Shown: positions 8,901 through 16,735 of the stretch, in pieces
Numbering within the stretch: the first letter of the stretch is position 1
Layout: each line of letters opens with the position of its first letter
NCBI RefSeq assembly: GCF_016598475.1
Contig: NZ_JAEMUX010000014.1
Span: forward strand, 62,001 to 126,000
Direction of reading: 5' to 3'
DNA from: Streptomyces adelaidensis
Lineage (GTDB): Bacteria > Actinomycetota > Actinomycetes > Streptomycetales > Streptomycetaceae
Length of the DNA stretch: 64,000 nt
Made by a program: the position numbers and the translations under genes
Notes under the pieces: model-generated
Seen by the model: the letters and a program-made list of their open reading frames with translations, nothing else
What the model was told of the DNA's origin: nothing
Databases searched by the model: none

Positions 8901-9869
8901 GACGGCCAGAACGGCACCGGGAACTACGTCCGCTCCGACGTGTTCGGCGGAGCCGGTGCACCCCCGGCCCCCGGCGGTCCGCCCCGCGGCGCCTCGCCGG
9001 ACCCTTCGTCCACCGGCCAGTTCGCCACGCCGGGCTTCGACGCCTCGAACACGGGCCAGTTCCCGGCACCGGGACGGCAGAACTCCCAGGACAGCGGACA
9101 GTTCGGCGTCCCGGGGCGGCAGAGCCCGCAGGACACGGGACAGTTCGGCGCGCCCGGCCGGCAGAACGGCCAGAGCACCGGACAGTTCAATGCGCCGGGC
9201 AACGCGCCCGCTCGCCAGAACCCGCAGGACACCGGCCAGTTCGAGCGTCCGCAGGTCAACGGCGAGAGCTACGGCGCGCCCCGCCCGCCGGTGCCGCCGC
9301 AGCGTCCGCCGGTGCCCCCGCAGCGCCCCGGACGCCCGCAGGAGCCGGAGGCACTGCCGCCGGCCGCGGGTCCGGGCGACGGCCGTACCCCGCTGTACGA
9401 CACGCTGGAGACCAACTGGTTCCACGGTCAGGGCGGGCAGGGCGATCAGGGTGGGCAGAACGGCCACCAGGTCCAGCAGCCGGGCAACGGGGCCGCTCCT
9501 CAGCAGCCCCCCGCCCGCGCACCGCAGGCTCCGGCCGCTCCTTCGCGACCGGCGTCCCCCGTCGCGCCCGCCTCCAACGGCTGGCGCAGCACCCCCAATG
9601 ACGACCTGGTCCGCCAGGCCGAACGCGTCCGTCAGCCGTCGGCGGGCGGGGTCACCACCTCCGGCCTGCCGCGCCGGGTCCCGCGCGCGAATCTCGTGCC
9701 GGGCACGGCTCAGCAGCAACAGCACCAAACCGGTCCGCAGGTCTCGCGTTCGCCTGACGACGTACGCGGCCGGCTGACCAATCTCCGTCGGGGCATCGCA
9801 CAGGGTCGACAGGCCGGTACCGGCCAGACCGGCAGCTTCCCGAGCCCCACTCACCAGCAGGAGCACTAG
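5934..9869 (+). CDS. cvnA1: conservon sensor histidine-kinase-like protein CvnA (first conservon)
   Basis: 1311 aa from GTG 5934 (VQGRFKRDGSASAEPEP); GTG 5736 is an upstream in-frame alternative. Order: basic N-terminus, TM helix near residues 83-100, extracellular NIT-type nitrate/nitrite-sensing helical domain, TM helix near 393-415 (ALILLVLGVSLVGAFVV), HAMP, a kinase-like core (ATP-binding N-box ELLENATSF near 607 and G-box DTGIGLS near 642), then a disordered Gly/Pro/Gln tail of about 590 residues with TGQF repeats. No standard phospho-acceptor His box is obvious. CvnA proteins are membrane platforms that recruit CvnB, CvnC and the GTPase CvnD, somewhat like a eukaryotic receptor-GTPase complex. 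The stop TAG abuts the cvnB start. Confidence 0.93.
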   Translation: MQGRFKRDGSASAEPEPHKGTGNGSSPQHAQNPGPAEIGDGGERSGRPGSSVPPKPPGKSKGGNKSGGPGSRIALRNWRISTRLVSLLALPVVAATSLGALRIGDNVDDIQQLENMRLLTDMTKQATELAAALQQERDLSAGPLAHGRNANDLTVKGTRVKTDQARIQFTDATQEADSSSITGRLPGVRDSLVRVVRELYNLSSIRKTAYSDPRNSTQTVEAYHRLIEQLLDLSQDMAEATSNPEMIKRTRALAAFPSAKEFASVQRAVIAAALPETSDKAGSLSENDRLYAFSALANEESERTAFADIYGTGAEDLLKPIDDASPTIEASDVYADRVLASAGGLRGQDDRSYKNWTDDASSKIEQMKKIEGSLLEEMEQTARTLRADAEQEAIISAALILLVLGVSLVGAFVVARSMIRSLRQLQDTATKVAQDRLPELVKQLSESDPQDVDTSVESVGVHSRDEIGQVAAAFDDVHREAVRLAAEQALLRGNVNAMFTNLSRRSQGLIQRQLSLISELESREADPDQLSSLFKLDHLATRMRRNGENLLVLAGEEPGRRWTRPVPLVDVLRAAASEVEQYERIELSSVPTTEVAGRVVNDLVHLLAELLENATSFSSPQTKVKVTGHALPDGRVLIEIHDTGIGLSPEDLAAINERLASPPTVDVSVSRRMGLFVVGRLSQRHGIRIQLRPSDSGGTTALVMLPVDVAQGHKKPTPGMPGQGAPSTGGPAAAQAAAGAAAARRQAGPSLGGGPAGGPGLLGAPPQRGQVGAGQGPRAALPGNPGNSGGPGGFSNPGNPGGRRGPQGGPPAQGGRPAPAGAGAGAFGGGQAPGAPQGLQAAGTGGPGGFESFDDSARQGGFQSGGFQSGAPGAGRPGGADSGPAAAPPKQGKERSGRRRPQLPGRGGPRAELPGGDSSARTPSWSDDNAQPPVPRASLDAPRGHDEQPDVTAPMPRIEPGQGPGPATDFPRAPRVPHAEFDARRPDAGDGQNGTGNYVRSDVFGGAGAPPAPGGPPRGASPDPSSTGQFATPGFDASNTGQFPAPGRQNSQDSGQFGVPGRQSPQDTGQFGAPGRQNGQSTGQFNAPGNAPARQNPQDTGQFERPQVNGESYGAPRPPVPPQRPPVPPQRPGRPQEPEALPPAAGPGDGRTPLYDTLETNWFHGQGGQGDQGGQNGHQVQQPGNGAAPQQPPARAPQAPAAPSRPASPVAPASNGWRSTPNDDLVRQAERVRQPSAGGVTTSGLPRRVPRANLVPGTAQQQQHQTGPQVSRSPDDVRGRLTNLRRGIAQGRQAGTGQTGSFPSPTHQQEH
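9016..9245 (+). repeat. TGQF repeats in the CvnA1 tail
   Basis: Six copies of a T/S-G-Q-F core (STGQF, NTGQF, DSGQF, DTGQF, STGQF, DTGQF) are spaced mostly by 12-17 residues, with linkers such as PGRQNSQD and PGRQNGQS. The codons are GC-rich and partly repeated at DNA level. CvnA2 lacks the array. Confidence 0.8.
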
Positions 9870-10292
9870 TTGAACCAGATGAGTCAAGCGGCACAGAACC
9901 TCAACTGGTTGATCACCAACTTCGTGGACAACACCCCTGGGGTGTCCCACACCGTCGTCGTGTCCGCCGACGGTCTCCTTCTGGCGATGTCGGAAGGGTT
10001 CCCGCGCGATCGTGCCGACCAGCTCGCCGCCGTAGCCTCCGGCCTCACCTCACTCACGGCCGGGGCGTCCCGGATCTTCGAGGGCGGGGATGTGGCCCAG
10101 ACGGTGGTGGAGATGGAGCGCGGCTTCCTCTTCCTGATGTCCGTGTCCGACGGCTCGTCCTTGGCCGTCCTCGCCCACCCCGACTGCGACATCGGCCTCG
10201 TCGGTTACGAGATGGCATTGCTCGTGGACCGCGCGGGCGCCGTACTCACGCCCGACCTGCGCGCCGAACTTCAAGGCAGTCTGCTCCACTGA
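9870..10292 (+). CDS. cvnB1: conservon roadblock/LC7 protein CvnB
   Basis: 140 aa from TTG 9870, which directly follows the cvnA stop and has GGAG at 9860-9863 at good spacing. ATG 9879 (MSQAAQNLNWL, 137 aa) is the alternative. The second conservon has the same arrangement. The roadblock/LC7 domain covers most of the protein (SHTVVVSADGLLLAMSEG, FPRDRADQLAAVASGL, GYEMALLVDRAG). Roadblock proteins partner small GTPases and may act as GAP or GEF for CvnD. Confidence 0.93.
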   Translation: MNQMSQAAQNLNWLITNFVDNTPGVSHTVVVSADGLLLAMSEGFPRDRADQLAAVASGLTSLTAGASRIFEGGDVAQTVVEMERGFLFLMSVSDGSSLAVLAHPDCDIGLVGYEMALLVDRAGAVLTPDLRAELQGSLLH

Positions 10293-10402
10293 CGCCTGCG
10301 GATCCACAGAACTCACCAAATCACCGTCCGGCCGCCACAGTCCCCCACCGGCCCCCGTCAGACGGCACGACTGACCGACTTGCTGTCCCGCTCGGAGGAT
10401 CC

Positions 10403-10801
10403 ATGACCCCGCCCACCGCTCCTCACGATCCGTACGCAGAGCCGTACGGAGACGAGGGCGACCAGCCGCTGGTACGGCCGTACGCCATGACGGGTGGCCG
10501 GACGCGGCCCCGTTACCAGCTCGCCCTAGAGGCGCTGATCAGCACGACGGCAGACCCCGCGCACCTGATGGGGCTGCTTCCCGAGCACCAGCGGATCTGC
10601 CACCTCTGCCGTGAGGTGAAGTCGGTGGCCGAGGTGTCGGCCCTGCTGTCCATGCCGCTCGGTGTGGCACGCATCCTCGTCGCGGACCTCGCCGAGGCCG
10701 GACTCGTCGCGATCCACCAGCCCGGTGGCGACGAGAGCACCGGCGGCGCGCCGGCCGTGACTCTGCTGGAAAGGGTGCTCAGTGGACTTCGCAAGCTCTG
10801 A
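10403..10801 (+). CDS. cvnC1: conservon DUF742 protein CvnC
   Basis: 132 aa from ATG 10403, with GGAGG upstream. It is a DUF742 protein: VRPYAMTGGRTRPRYQLALE, then a winged-helix-like segment with HQRICHLCREVKSVAEVSALL and LGVARILVADLAEAGLVAIH, ending ERVLSGLRKL. The N-terminus is short (about 22 residues before the domain) compared with the second copy. It likely links the sensor to CvnD. The last 20 nt overlap cvnD. Confidence 0.92.
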   Translation: MTPPTAPHDPYAEPYGDEGDQPLVRPYAMTGGRTRPRYQLALEALISTTADPAHLMGLLPEHQRICHLCREVKSVAEVSALLSMPLGVARILVADLAEAGLVAIHQPGGDESTGGAPAVTLLERVLSGLRKL

Positions 10802-11357
10802 AGCGGGACGGGCCACCACCTCGGCGAAGATCGTGGTGGCGGGCGGCTTCGGCGTGGGCAAGACCACGTTCGTGGGCGCCGTCTCGGAGATCAACCCGCT
10901 GCGTACCGAGGCCGTGATGACGTCCGCGTCCGCGGGCATCGACGACCTCACCCACACCGGGGACAAGACGACCACCACGGTCGCCATGGACTTCGGCCGC
11001 ATCACCCTCGACCAGGACCTGATCCTCTACCTCTTCGGTACGCCGGGGCAGGATCGTTTCTGGTTCATGTGGGACGACCTGGTCCGCGGCGCCATCGGGG
11101 CCGTGGTCCTGGTGGACACCCGCCGCCTCGCGGACTGCTTCCCCGCCGTCGACTACTTCGAGAACAGCGGCCTGCCGTTCGTCATCGCCCTCAACGGCTT
11201 CGACGGGCACCAGCCGTACAACCCGGACGAGGTGCGCGAAGCCCTGCAGATCGGCCCCGACGCCCCGATCATCACCACCGACGCCCGCCACCGCTCGGAC
11301 GCCAAGAGCGCGCTGATCACACTGGTCGAGCATGCGCTGATGGCCCGACTGCGGTAG
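10782..11357 (+). CDS. cvnD1: conservon Ras-like GTPase CvnD
   Basis: 191 aa from GTG 10782, overlapping cvnC by 20 nt. The small-GTPase motifs are visible: P-loop GGFGVGKTT (about 21-29), switch-I threonines (TTTTVAMDFG), G3-like FGTPGQDRFWF with Gln as in Ras-type G3, an atypical G4 (ALNGFD) and G5 TDAR. It is the output GTPase of the conservon. Its central 149 nt are identical to cvnD2, while flanking synonymous sites differ. Confidence 0.93.
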   Translation: MDFASSEAGRATTSAKIVVAGGFGVGKTTFVGAVSEINPLRTEAVMTSASAGIDDLTHTGDKTTTTVAMDFGRITLDQDLILYLFGTPGQDRFWFMWDDLVRGAIGAVVLVDTRRLADCFPAVDYFENSGLPFVIALNGFDGHQPYNPDEVREALQIGPDAPIITTDARHRSDAKSALITLVEHALMARLR

Positions 11358-11437
11358 GGCAGCGGGTCCGAAGTACCGCATCCGGGCCCAGAACAGGACG
11401 CAAGTCCACAACGTCATACGGCAGTTGTCGTAGATAC

Positions 11438-11477
11438 ACCGAAGCCGACTGTGTCCTGTGACACGGTCGGCATCGGT
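11438..11477. terminator. hairpin after conservon 1
   Basis: ACCGAAGCCGACTGTGTC (11438-11455) pairs with 11460-11477 over 18 positions with two mismatches and a 4-nt CTGT loop. It lies 80 nt after cvnD1 and probably ends the first conservon transcript. Confidence 0.6.
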
Positions 11478-11755
11478 GTTCATAACGTTTCGACAGAGAA
11501 ATAGGGTGGTACGACCACGCGTCGCGGTCGATCGGTACCGCTGCGCTCACAATGGCCCCGCTTTTTGCCGGGGCTACCTCTGTATGACCGTTTTATCTGG
11601 GACTTACATCACGCGGAATCGTTGCCTCCCAGTGTTTGGAAGTCCTCAGCGTGACGTGCTGGAATGCCTGAACTGCCCATGAGTCAAAGACGTACTAGGG
11701 CGTGGAGTCACCCGCGGCACGACGTAGGTGCCGGCGCCGAGAGGTTGTTGGTCGA
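11478..11755. other. promoter region of conservon 2
   Basis: About 280 nt between the hairpin and the chosen cvnA2 start. The section 11480-11690 is clearly less GC-rich than its surroundings (for example TAACGTTTCGACAGAGAAAT and TTTTATCTGGGACTTACATC), as expected for promoters. No gene is seen; the cvnA2 frame is open back to GTG 11702. Confidence 0.45.
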
Positions 11756-14700
11756 GTGAGGCGAAGCAAGAAAGGTCCCGAGCCGTCGGCGCGGGGCAAC
11801 TTCACCCCGCCGCCGCGCGGAGCGGCACCCGCACATGTGACCGGACCGCAGCCGCCGGGGGCGCCCGCGCCCAGCGGCAGTCGTCTCTCCCCCCGCAACT
11901 GGCGGGTACCCACCCGTCTGAACGCGATCCTGCTCATACCCGTGCTGGTCGGCCTCGTCATGGGCGGCTTCCAGGTGAAGGGCTCGATCGACACCTGGCA
12001 GGAAGCACGGGACGCGGAGAAGGTCGCCAAGATCGTGGCCGCCGCCGCCGTGTACGCCGAGGCGCTGCTCAACGAACGTGACATCTCGGCCCAGCCGCTG
12101 CTGGACGGCGAACGGGACAGCGAGGTCGTCAAGGACGCCCGCGCCTTCACCGACGAGAAGGCCGACACCTTCCACACGGAGGTCGTCGGGATGCCCACCG
12201 GGCAGGGCCTGGAGCGTCGGCTGCGTCTGGTCGAGGAGGCCGAGACGAAGCTGGACGACCTCCGGCAGGCCGCCTTCACCCGGGCCGCCGACCCCGTGCA
12301 GACCGAAGAGGGCTACGTCTCCATCGAACACCTGCTGTTCGAGTTCTCCAACGAGCTCGGTCTCGGTACCGGCAACGTCACCGCGTACGGCCGTAGCGTG
12401 TATGCCGTCGCCCTCGCCAAGGGCGCCGCCTCGCTGCAGCGCTCGATCGGCACCCACCTGCTCGTCCGGCCCAGCGAGGACGCGACCGTCCTCCGCCAGC
12501 AGGTCACCGCGTTCACCTCGTACGCCTACCTGGAGAACATCGCCGTACAGGAGTTCATCTCCGGTGGCACCGAGGCCGACGCCGCGCGCCTGGAGTCGGT
12601 CATGGCGCAGAAGACCGAAGAGGGCAAGAAGGCGGCCGCCGCGGAGGCGGCCAAGGACGACACGTACGTCCCGCCGCCGGACACCATGCTGAAGATGATC
12701 CAGCTGATCGGCAGCGGTGCCTCGCCCGAGGACCTCGCCAAGCAGGGCGTCACCTACCAGAACTGGATGGCGGCCTCCACCCTGAAGTTCGAGGGTTACA
12801 ACGAGGTCGAGACCGAGCTGATCAACCGCGCGGTGTCCGAGGCCGGCCAGATCGCCTCCGACGCCCAGCGCGACGCCTACATCAACGGCGCCATCGTCAT
12901 CGTCGCCCTGCTCGCCGCGTTCATCATCGCCGGGATCATGGCCCGCCAGATGAGCCGCGCGATGCGCCAGCTGCGCAACGCCGCCTTCGGTATCGCCGAG
13001 CAGCGGCTGCCGATGCTGGTCGACCAGCTCTCGCGCACCGATCCCGGTCGCGTCGACACGCGGGTCGCGGCCATCCCCATCAACACCACGGACGAGATCG
13101 GCGAAGTCGCCCGCGCCTTCGACCAGGTCCACCGCGAGGCCGTCCGGCTCGCCGCCGAGCAGGCGCTGCTGCGGGGCAACATCAACGCGATCTTCACCAA
13201 CCTCTCGCGCCGCAACCAGTCGCTGATCGAGGGCCAGCTGACCCTGATCACCGACCTGGAGAACAACGAGGCCGACCCGGACCAGCTGGAGAACCTCTTC
13301 AAGCTGGACCACCTGGCGACCCGTATGCGCCGCAACGGCGAGAACCTCCTGGTCCTCTCCGGCGAGGAGCCCGGCCGCCGCTGGGACCAGCCGGTCCCGC
13401 TGGTCGACGTGCTGCGCGCCGCCTCCTCCGAGGTGGAGCAGTACGAGCGCATCGAGCTGTCGGGCGTCCCGGAGGCCGAGATCCACGGCCGCTCCGTGAC
13501 CGACCTCGTACACCTGCTCGCCGAGCTCCTGGAGAACGCCACCACGTTCTCCTCCCCGCAGACCAAGGTCCGCGTGACCGCGACCCGTCTCCCCGACGGC
13601 CGCGTCATGATCGAGATCCACGACAAGGGCATCGGCCTCACCGCCGAGGACTTCGCCGACATCAACCACAAGCTGGCCAACCCGCCGACCGTGGACGCCG
13701 CGATCTCCCAGCGCATGGGCCTCTTCGTGGTCGGCCGGCTGTCCGACCGGCACGGCATCCGGGTCCAGCTGCGCCCCTCGGGCGAGCAGGCCGGTACGAC
13801 CTCGCTGGTCATGCTCCCGGACGTCATCACCCACGGTGGTGGCGAGCAGCCGCAGCAGCCGCAGCAGCCGCAGGCCGACCAGTTCACGGTCTCGCAGATC
13901 ATCCCGGAGCAGCAGCACGCGTTCCAGCAGCCGCCGGCCATGGCCCCGATGCGGACCGCCGCCGAGCTGGGCTTCGACGACAGCCGCTACGAGGTCCCGG
14001 ACGACATCCGCGAGCTGGACCCCGTGGGCCGCTCCCTCATTCGTGACGAGCGCCGCGCGGCTCTGGAGGCCCAGGCCCACCCGAACCCGCAGCTGCCCGC
14101 CGGTGAGGTGCCGCGCTACGGGGACGACTTCCAGGCCCCCGAGCCGTCCTACGACAACGGCGCGACCGGCTACGTGGACCCGCAGCGGTCGTTCGACCAG
14201 CAGACGGCGTACAAGGAGCCGCAGCAGCCGTCGTACGACGAGGCCTACTTCGGCTCGGGCAACGGCACGGCGAACGGCAACGGACAGCGGCCTGGCGGGA
14301 ACGACGCGTTCACCGCTACCGGCGGTTACCCCGAGCCCTCGCATGCGGAGCCCGTCCAGGAGAACCACGCGCCGACCGCTCCGGAGACGTATCCTGGCTT
14401 CGAAGAGCCGTCCTATCAGGACGACTGGCCGCAGCAGCAGGAGTACCAGAACTCGTACCGCTCCGAGTACGCTCCGCAACCGGAATCCGCGCAGGCCGCT
14501 GACGTGAAGGAGCCGGACCCCGTAGGCTTCGACCGTCCGGGATCCACCCCCTCCGCCGGCCACGCGCTGACCGACGCCGGCCTGCCCCGCCGCGGTTCCC
14601 CCGCGAGCGCGGGCGGCACCAGCGCGGGCGCCGCGAACGGACGGCAGGATGTGGCCCCGGACCAGCCGACGGCCGGGGGACCGAACGGCGACTGGCGCTC

Positions 14701-14977
14701 GGCCAACGACGAGCGCTGGCAGCAGGCCTCCCAGCTGAAGAAGCCGAAGGCGGGCGGGGTCACCTCCTCCGGCCTGCCGCGGCGGGTGCCCAAGGCCAAC
14801 CTGGTCGAGGGTGCCGCCACGACGACCCCGCAGGGAGGTCCACAGATCTCCCGTGCTCCCGAGGACGTCCGGGGCAGGCTGAGCAACCTGCGCCGAGGTG
14901 TCCAGCGGGGCCGCAACGCAAGCAGCGAAACGAACGGTCAGGGCTTCGGTTCTGACACCTACAACCAGGAGCGTTAG
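11756..14977 (+). CDS. cvnA2: conservon sensor histidine-kinase-like protein CvnA (second conservon)
   Basis: 1073 aa from GTG 11756 (VRRSKKGPEPSARGNF), with GAGAGG upstream; GTG 11702 is a longer alternative. Same order as CvnA1: basic N-terminus, TM helix near residues 57-77 (LNAILLIPVLVGLVMGG), NIT-type sensing domain, TM helix near 375-397 (AIVIVALLAAFIIAGIM), HAMP, ATPase core with ELLENATTF near 590 and DKGIGLT, then a Gln/Pro-rich tail of about 370 residues without TGQF repeats. The core from the HAMP region onward is very close to CvnA1 (RRNGENLLVLSGEEPGRRW), so the two arose by duplication; the sensing domains have diverged. Confidence 0.93.
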   Translation: MRRSKKGPEPSARGNFTPPPRGAAPAHVTGPQPPGAPAPSGSRLSPRNWRVPTRLNAILLIPVLVGLVMGGFQVKGSIDTWQEARDAEKVAKIVAAAAVYAEALLNERDISAQPLLDGERDSEVVKDARAFTDEKADTFHTEVVGMPTGQGLERRLRLVEEAETKLDDLRQAAFTRAADPVQTEEGYVSIEHLLFEFSNELGLGTGNVTAYGRSVYAVALAKGAASLQRSIGTHLLVRPSEDATVLRQQVTAFTSYAYLENIAVQEFISGGTEADAARLESVMAQKTEEGKKAAAAEAAKDDTYVPPPDTMLKMIQLIGSGASPEDLAKQGVTYQNWMAASTLKFEGYNEVETELINRAVSEAGQIASDAQRDAYINGAIVIVALLAAFIIAGIMARQMSRAMRQLRNAAFGIAEQRLPMLVDQLSRTDPGRVDTRVAAIPINTTDEIGEVARAFDQVHREAVRLAAEQALLRGNINAIFTNLSRRNQSLIEGQLTLITDLENNEADPDQLENLFKLDHLATRMRRNGENLLVLSGEEPGRRWDQPVPLVDVLRAASSEVEQYERIELSGVPEAEIHGRSVTDLVHLLAELLENATTFSSPQTKVRVTATRLPDGRVMIEIHDKGIGLTAEDFADINHKLANPPTVDAAISQRMGLFVVGRLSDRHGIRVQLRPSGEQAGTTSLVMLPDVITHGGGEQPQQPQQPQADQFTVSQIIPEQQHAFQQPPAMAPMRTAAELGFDDSRYEVPDDIRELDPVGRSLIRDERRAALEAQAHPNPQLPAGEVPRYGDDFQAPEPSYDNGATGYVDPQRSFDQQTAYKEPQQPSYDEAYFGSGNGTANGNGQRPGGNDAFTATGGYPEPSHAEPVQENHAPTAPETYPGFEEPSYQDDWPQQQEYQNSYRSEYAPQPESAQAADVKEPDPVGFDRPGSTPSAGHALTDAGLPRRGSPASAGGTSAGAANGRQDVAPDQPTAGGPNGDWRSANDERWQQASQLKKPKAGGVTSSGLPRRVPKANLVEGAATTTPQGGPQISRAPEDVRGRLSNLRRGVQRGRNASSETNGQGFGSDTYNQER

Positions 14978-14978
14978 T

Positions 14979-15401
14979 GTGAGCCCGATGAGCCAGGCGG
15001 CACAGAACCTGAACTGGTTGATCACCAACTTCGTGGACAACACCCCCGGGGTGTCACACACGGTGGTGGTCTCCGCCGACGGACTCCTTCTGGCGATGTC
15101 CGAAGGGTTTCCGCGCGACCGCGCCGACCAGCTGGCGGCCGTCGCGTCGGGTCTGACCTCTCTGACCGCGGGTGCCTCCCGCATCTTCGAAGGTGGCAGC
15201 GTCAACCAGACGGTTGTGGAGATGGAACGGGGATTCCTGTTCATCATGTCCGTTTCCGATGGTTCCTCGCTCGCCGTTCTCGCCCATCCGGAAGCCGACA
15301 TCGGTCTCATCGGGTACGAGATGGCACTTCTGGTGGACCGAGCCGGTACGGTCCTGACGCCCGATCTTCGTGCGGAGCTCCAGGGCAGCCTGCTCAACTA
15401 A
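14979..15401 (+). CDS. cvnB2: conservon roadblock/LC7 protein CvnB (second)
   Basis: 140 aa from GTG 14979, one base after the cvnA2 stop, with AGGAG at 14967-14971. ATG 14988 is the alternative (MSQAAQNLNWL). It is nearly identical in protein to CvnB1 (SHTVVVSADGLLLAMSEG, GASRIFEGG, SLAVLAHPEADIGLIGYEM) but DNA codons differ at many positions. Role as for CvnB1. Confidence 0.93.
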   Translation: MSPMSQAAQNLNWLITNFVDNTPGVSHTVVVSADGLLLAMSEGFPRDRADQLAAVASGLTSLTAGASRIFEGGSVNQTVVEMERGFLFIMSVSDGSSLAVLAHPEADIGLIGYEMALLVDRAGTVLTPDLRAELQGSLLN

Positions 15402-15499
15402 CAGTCAGACGGTGCGTTTTGGCGTCCTGTGGCCGTAAGGTTTCGGGACGCGGCTTCCAATGAGCCTTGGATGCCAGCACAGTCGGAGGAGGAGAGAAC

Positions 15500-16069
15500 G
15501 TGGCAACACCCCCAGGCGGTTCATCGTCGGGCAACTGGTCCTACCCTGGCCAGGGGCCTGGCCAGGGTGACCAGAACCGGTACAACTTCCCCTCCGCACC
15601 GAGCCGTCAGCAGCCGTACGTACCGCAGGGCCCCGGCCCTTCGCCGTACGACCAGCCGCCGGCGCCGCGCATCCAGCCCGTGCAGCCGCAGCGCCGCTCC
15701 CCTGAGCCGTCGCCCGCCGGGGGCTCGCACAACCCCCTGGTGCGCCCGTACGCCATGACGGGCGGCCGCACCAGGCCGCGTTACCAGCTCGCCATCGAGG
15801 CACTGGTGCACACCACCGCGCAGCCGCACCAGATGCAGGGCCAGTTGCCCGAGCATCAGCGGATCTGCAACCTCTGCCGGGAGATCAAGTCGGTGGCCGA
15901 AATCTCGGCCCTCCTGACGATCCCTCTCGGCGTGGCCAGGATTCTCGTCGCCGACTTGGCGGAGGCGGGCCTGGTCGCCATTCATCAGCCCGGCGGCGAC
16001 GAGAGCGCCGGCGGCCAGCCAGCCGTGACATTGCTCGAAAGGGTGCTCAGTGGACTTCGCAAGCTCTAG
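15500..16069 (+). CDS. cvnC2: conservon DUF742 protein CvnC (second, long N-terminus)
   Basis: 189 aa from GTG 15500, chosen because GGAGGAGGAG lies at 15485-15494; the frame is open further upstream but has no better site. The first 75 residues are a disordered Gly/Gln/Pro tract (NWSYPGQGPGQGDQNRYNF) absent from CvnC1. The DUF742 domain follows (VRPYAMTGGRTRPRYQLAIE, HQRICNLCREIKSVAEISALL). The last 20 nt overlap cvnD2, as in conservon 1. Confidence 0.92.
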   Translation: MATPPGGSSSGNWSYPGQGPGQGDQNRYNFPSAPSRQQPYVPQGPGPSPYDQPPAPRIQPVQPQRRSPEPSPAGGSHNPLVRPYAMTGGRTRPRYQLAIEALVHTTAQPHQMQGQLPEHQRICNLCREIKSVAEISALLTIPLGVARILVADLAEAGLVAIHQPGGDESAGGQPAVTLLERVLSGLRKL

Positions 16070-16631
16070 CGGAGGGCCTTCCCGCTCCACCACGTCCGCG
16101 AAGATCGTGGTGGCGGGCGGCTTCGGCGTGGGCAAGACCACGTTCGTCGGGGCCGTCTCGGAGATCAACCCGCTGCGTACCGAGGCCGTGATGACGTCCG
16201 CGTCCGCGGGCATCGACGACCTCACCCACACCGGGGACAAGACGACCACCACGGTCGCCATGGACTTCGGCCGCATCACCCTCGACCAGGACCTGATCCT
16301 GTACCTGTTCGGCACCCCCGGCCAGGACCGCTTCTGGTTCATGTGGGACGACCTGGTCCGCGGCGCCATCGGCGCGATCGTCCTCGTCGACACGCGCCGC
16401 CTCGCGGACTGCTTCCCCGCCGTCGACTACTTCGAGAACAGCGGCCTGCCGTTCGTGATCGCGTTGAACGGCTTCGACGGCCAGCAGCCGTACAACCCGG
16501 ACGAGGTGCGCGAGGCCCTGCAGATCGGCCCCGACACGCCGATCATCACGACGGACGCGCGGCATCGGTCGGACGCGAAGTCGGCGCTGATCACGTTGGT
16601 CGAGCACGCGCTGATGGCGCGGCTTCGGTAG
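16050..16631 (+). CDS. cvnD2: conservon Ras-like GTPase CvnD (second)
   Basis: 193 aa from GTG 16050. GTPase motifs are as in CvnD1 (GGFGVGKTT, FGTPGQDRFWF, ALNGFD). It differs from CvnD1 mainly in the first 15 residues and a few conservative changes. A perfect hairpin 17 nt after the stop closes the operon. Confidence 0.93.
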   Translation: MDFASSSGGPSRSTTSAKIVVAGGFGVGKTTFVGAVSEINPLRTEAVMTSASAGIDDLTHTGDKTTTTVAMDFGRITLDQDLILYLFGTPGQDRFWFMWDDLVRGAIGAIVLVDTRRLADCFPAVDYFENSGLPFVIALNGFDGQQPYNPDEVREALQIGPDTPIITTDARHRSDAKSALITLVEHALMARLR

Positions 16632-16648
16632 TCAGCTTCTCCGAGCAC

Positions 16649-16691
16649 CAGATGGGGGCGGCAGCCATTCACCGGCTGCCGCCCCCATCTG
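16649..16691. terminator. terminator after conservon 2
   Basis: CAGATGGGGGCGGCAGCC (16649-16666) pairs perfectly (18 bp) with 16674-16691 around a 7-nt loop. A GCGCCT-type hexamer run follows to about 16725. Confidence 0.85.
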
Positions 16692-16735
16692 CGCCTGCGC
16701 CTGCGCCTGCGTCTGTGTCTGCCTCGGCGTCGGCA

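Noticed and set aside
6084..9950. A 1288-codon minus-strand open frame opposite cvnA1
   Set aside because: Long antisense open frames are expected opposite GC-rich genes; it has no domain and lies fully inside a well-supported gene.
11708..15397. A 1229-codon minus-strand open frame opposite cvnA2 and cvnB2
   Set aside because: Same shadow effect; the sequence is Arg/Leu/Val-rich without motifs.
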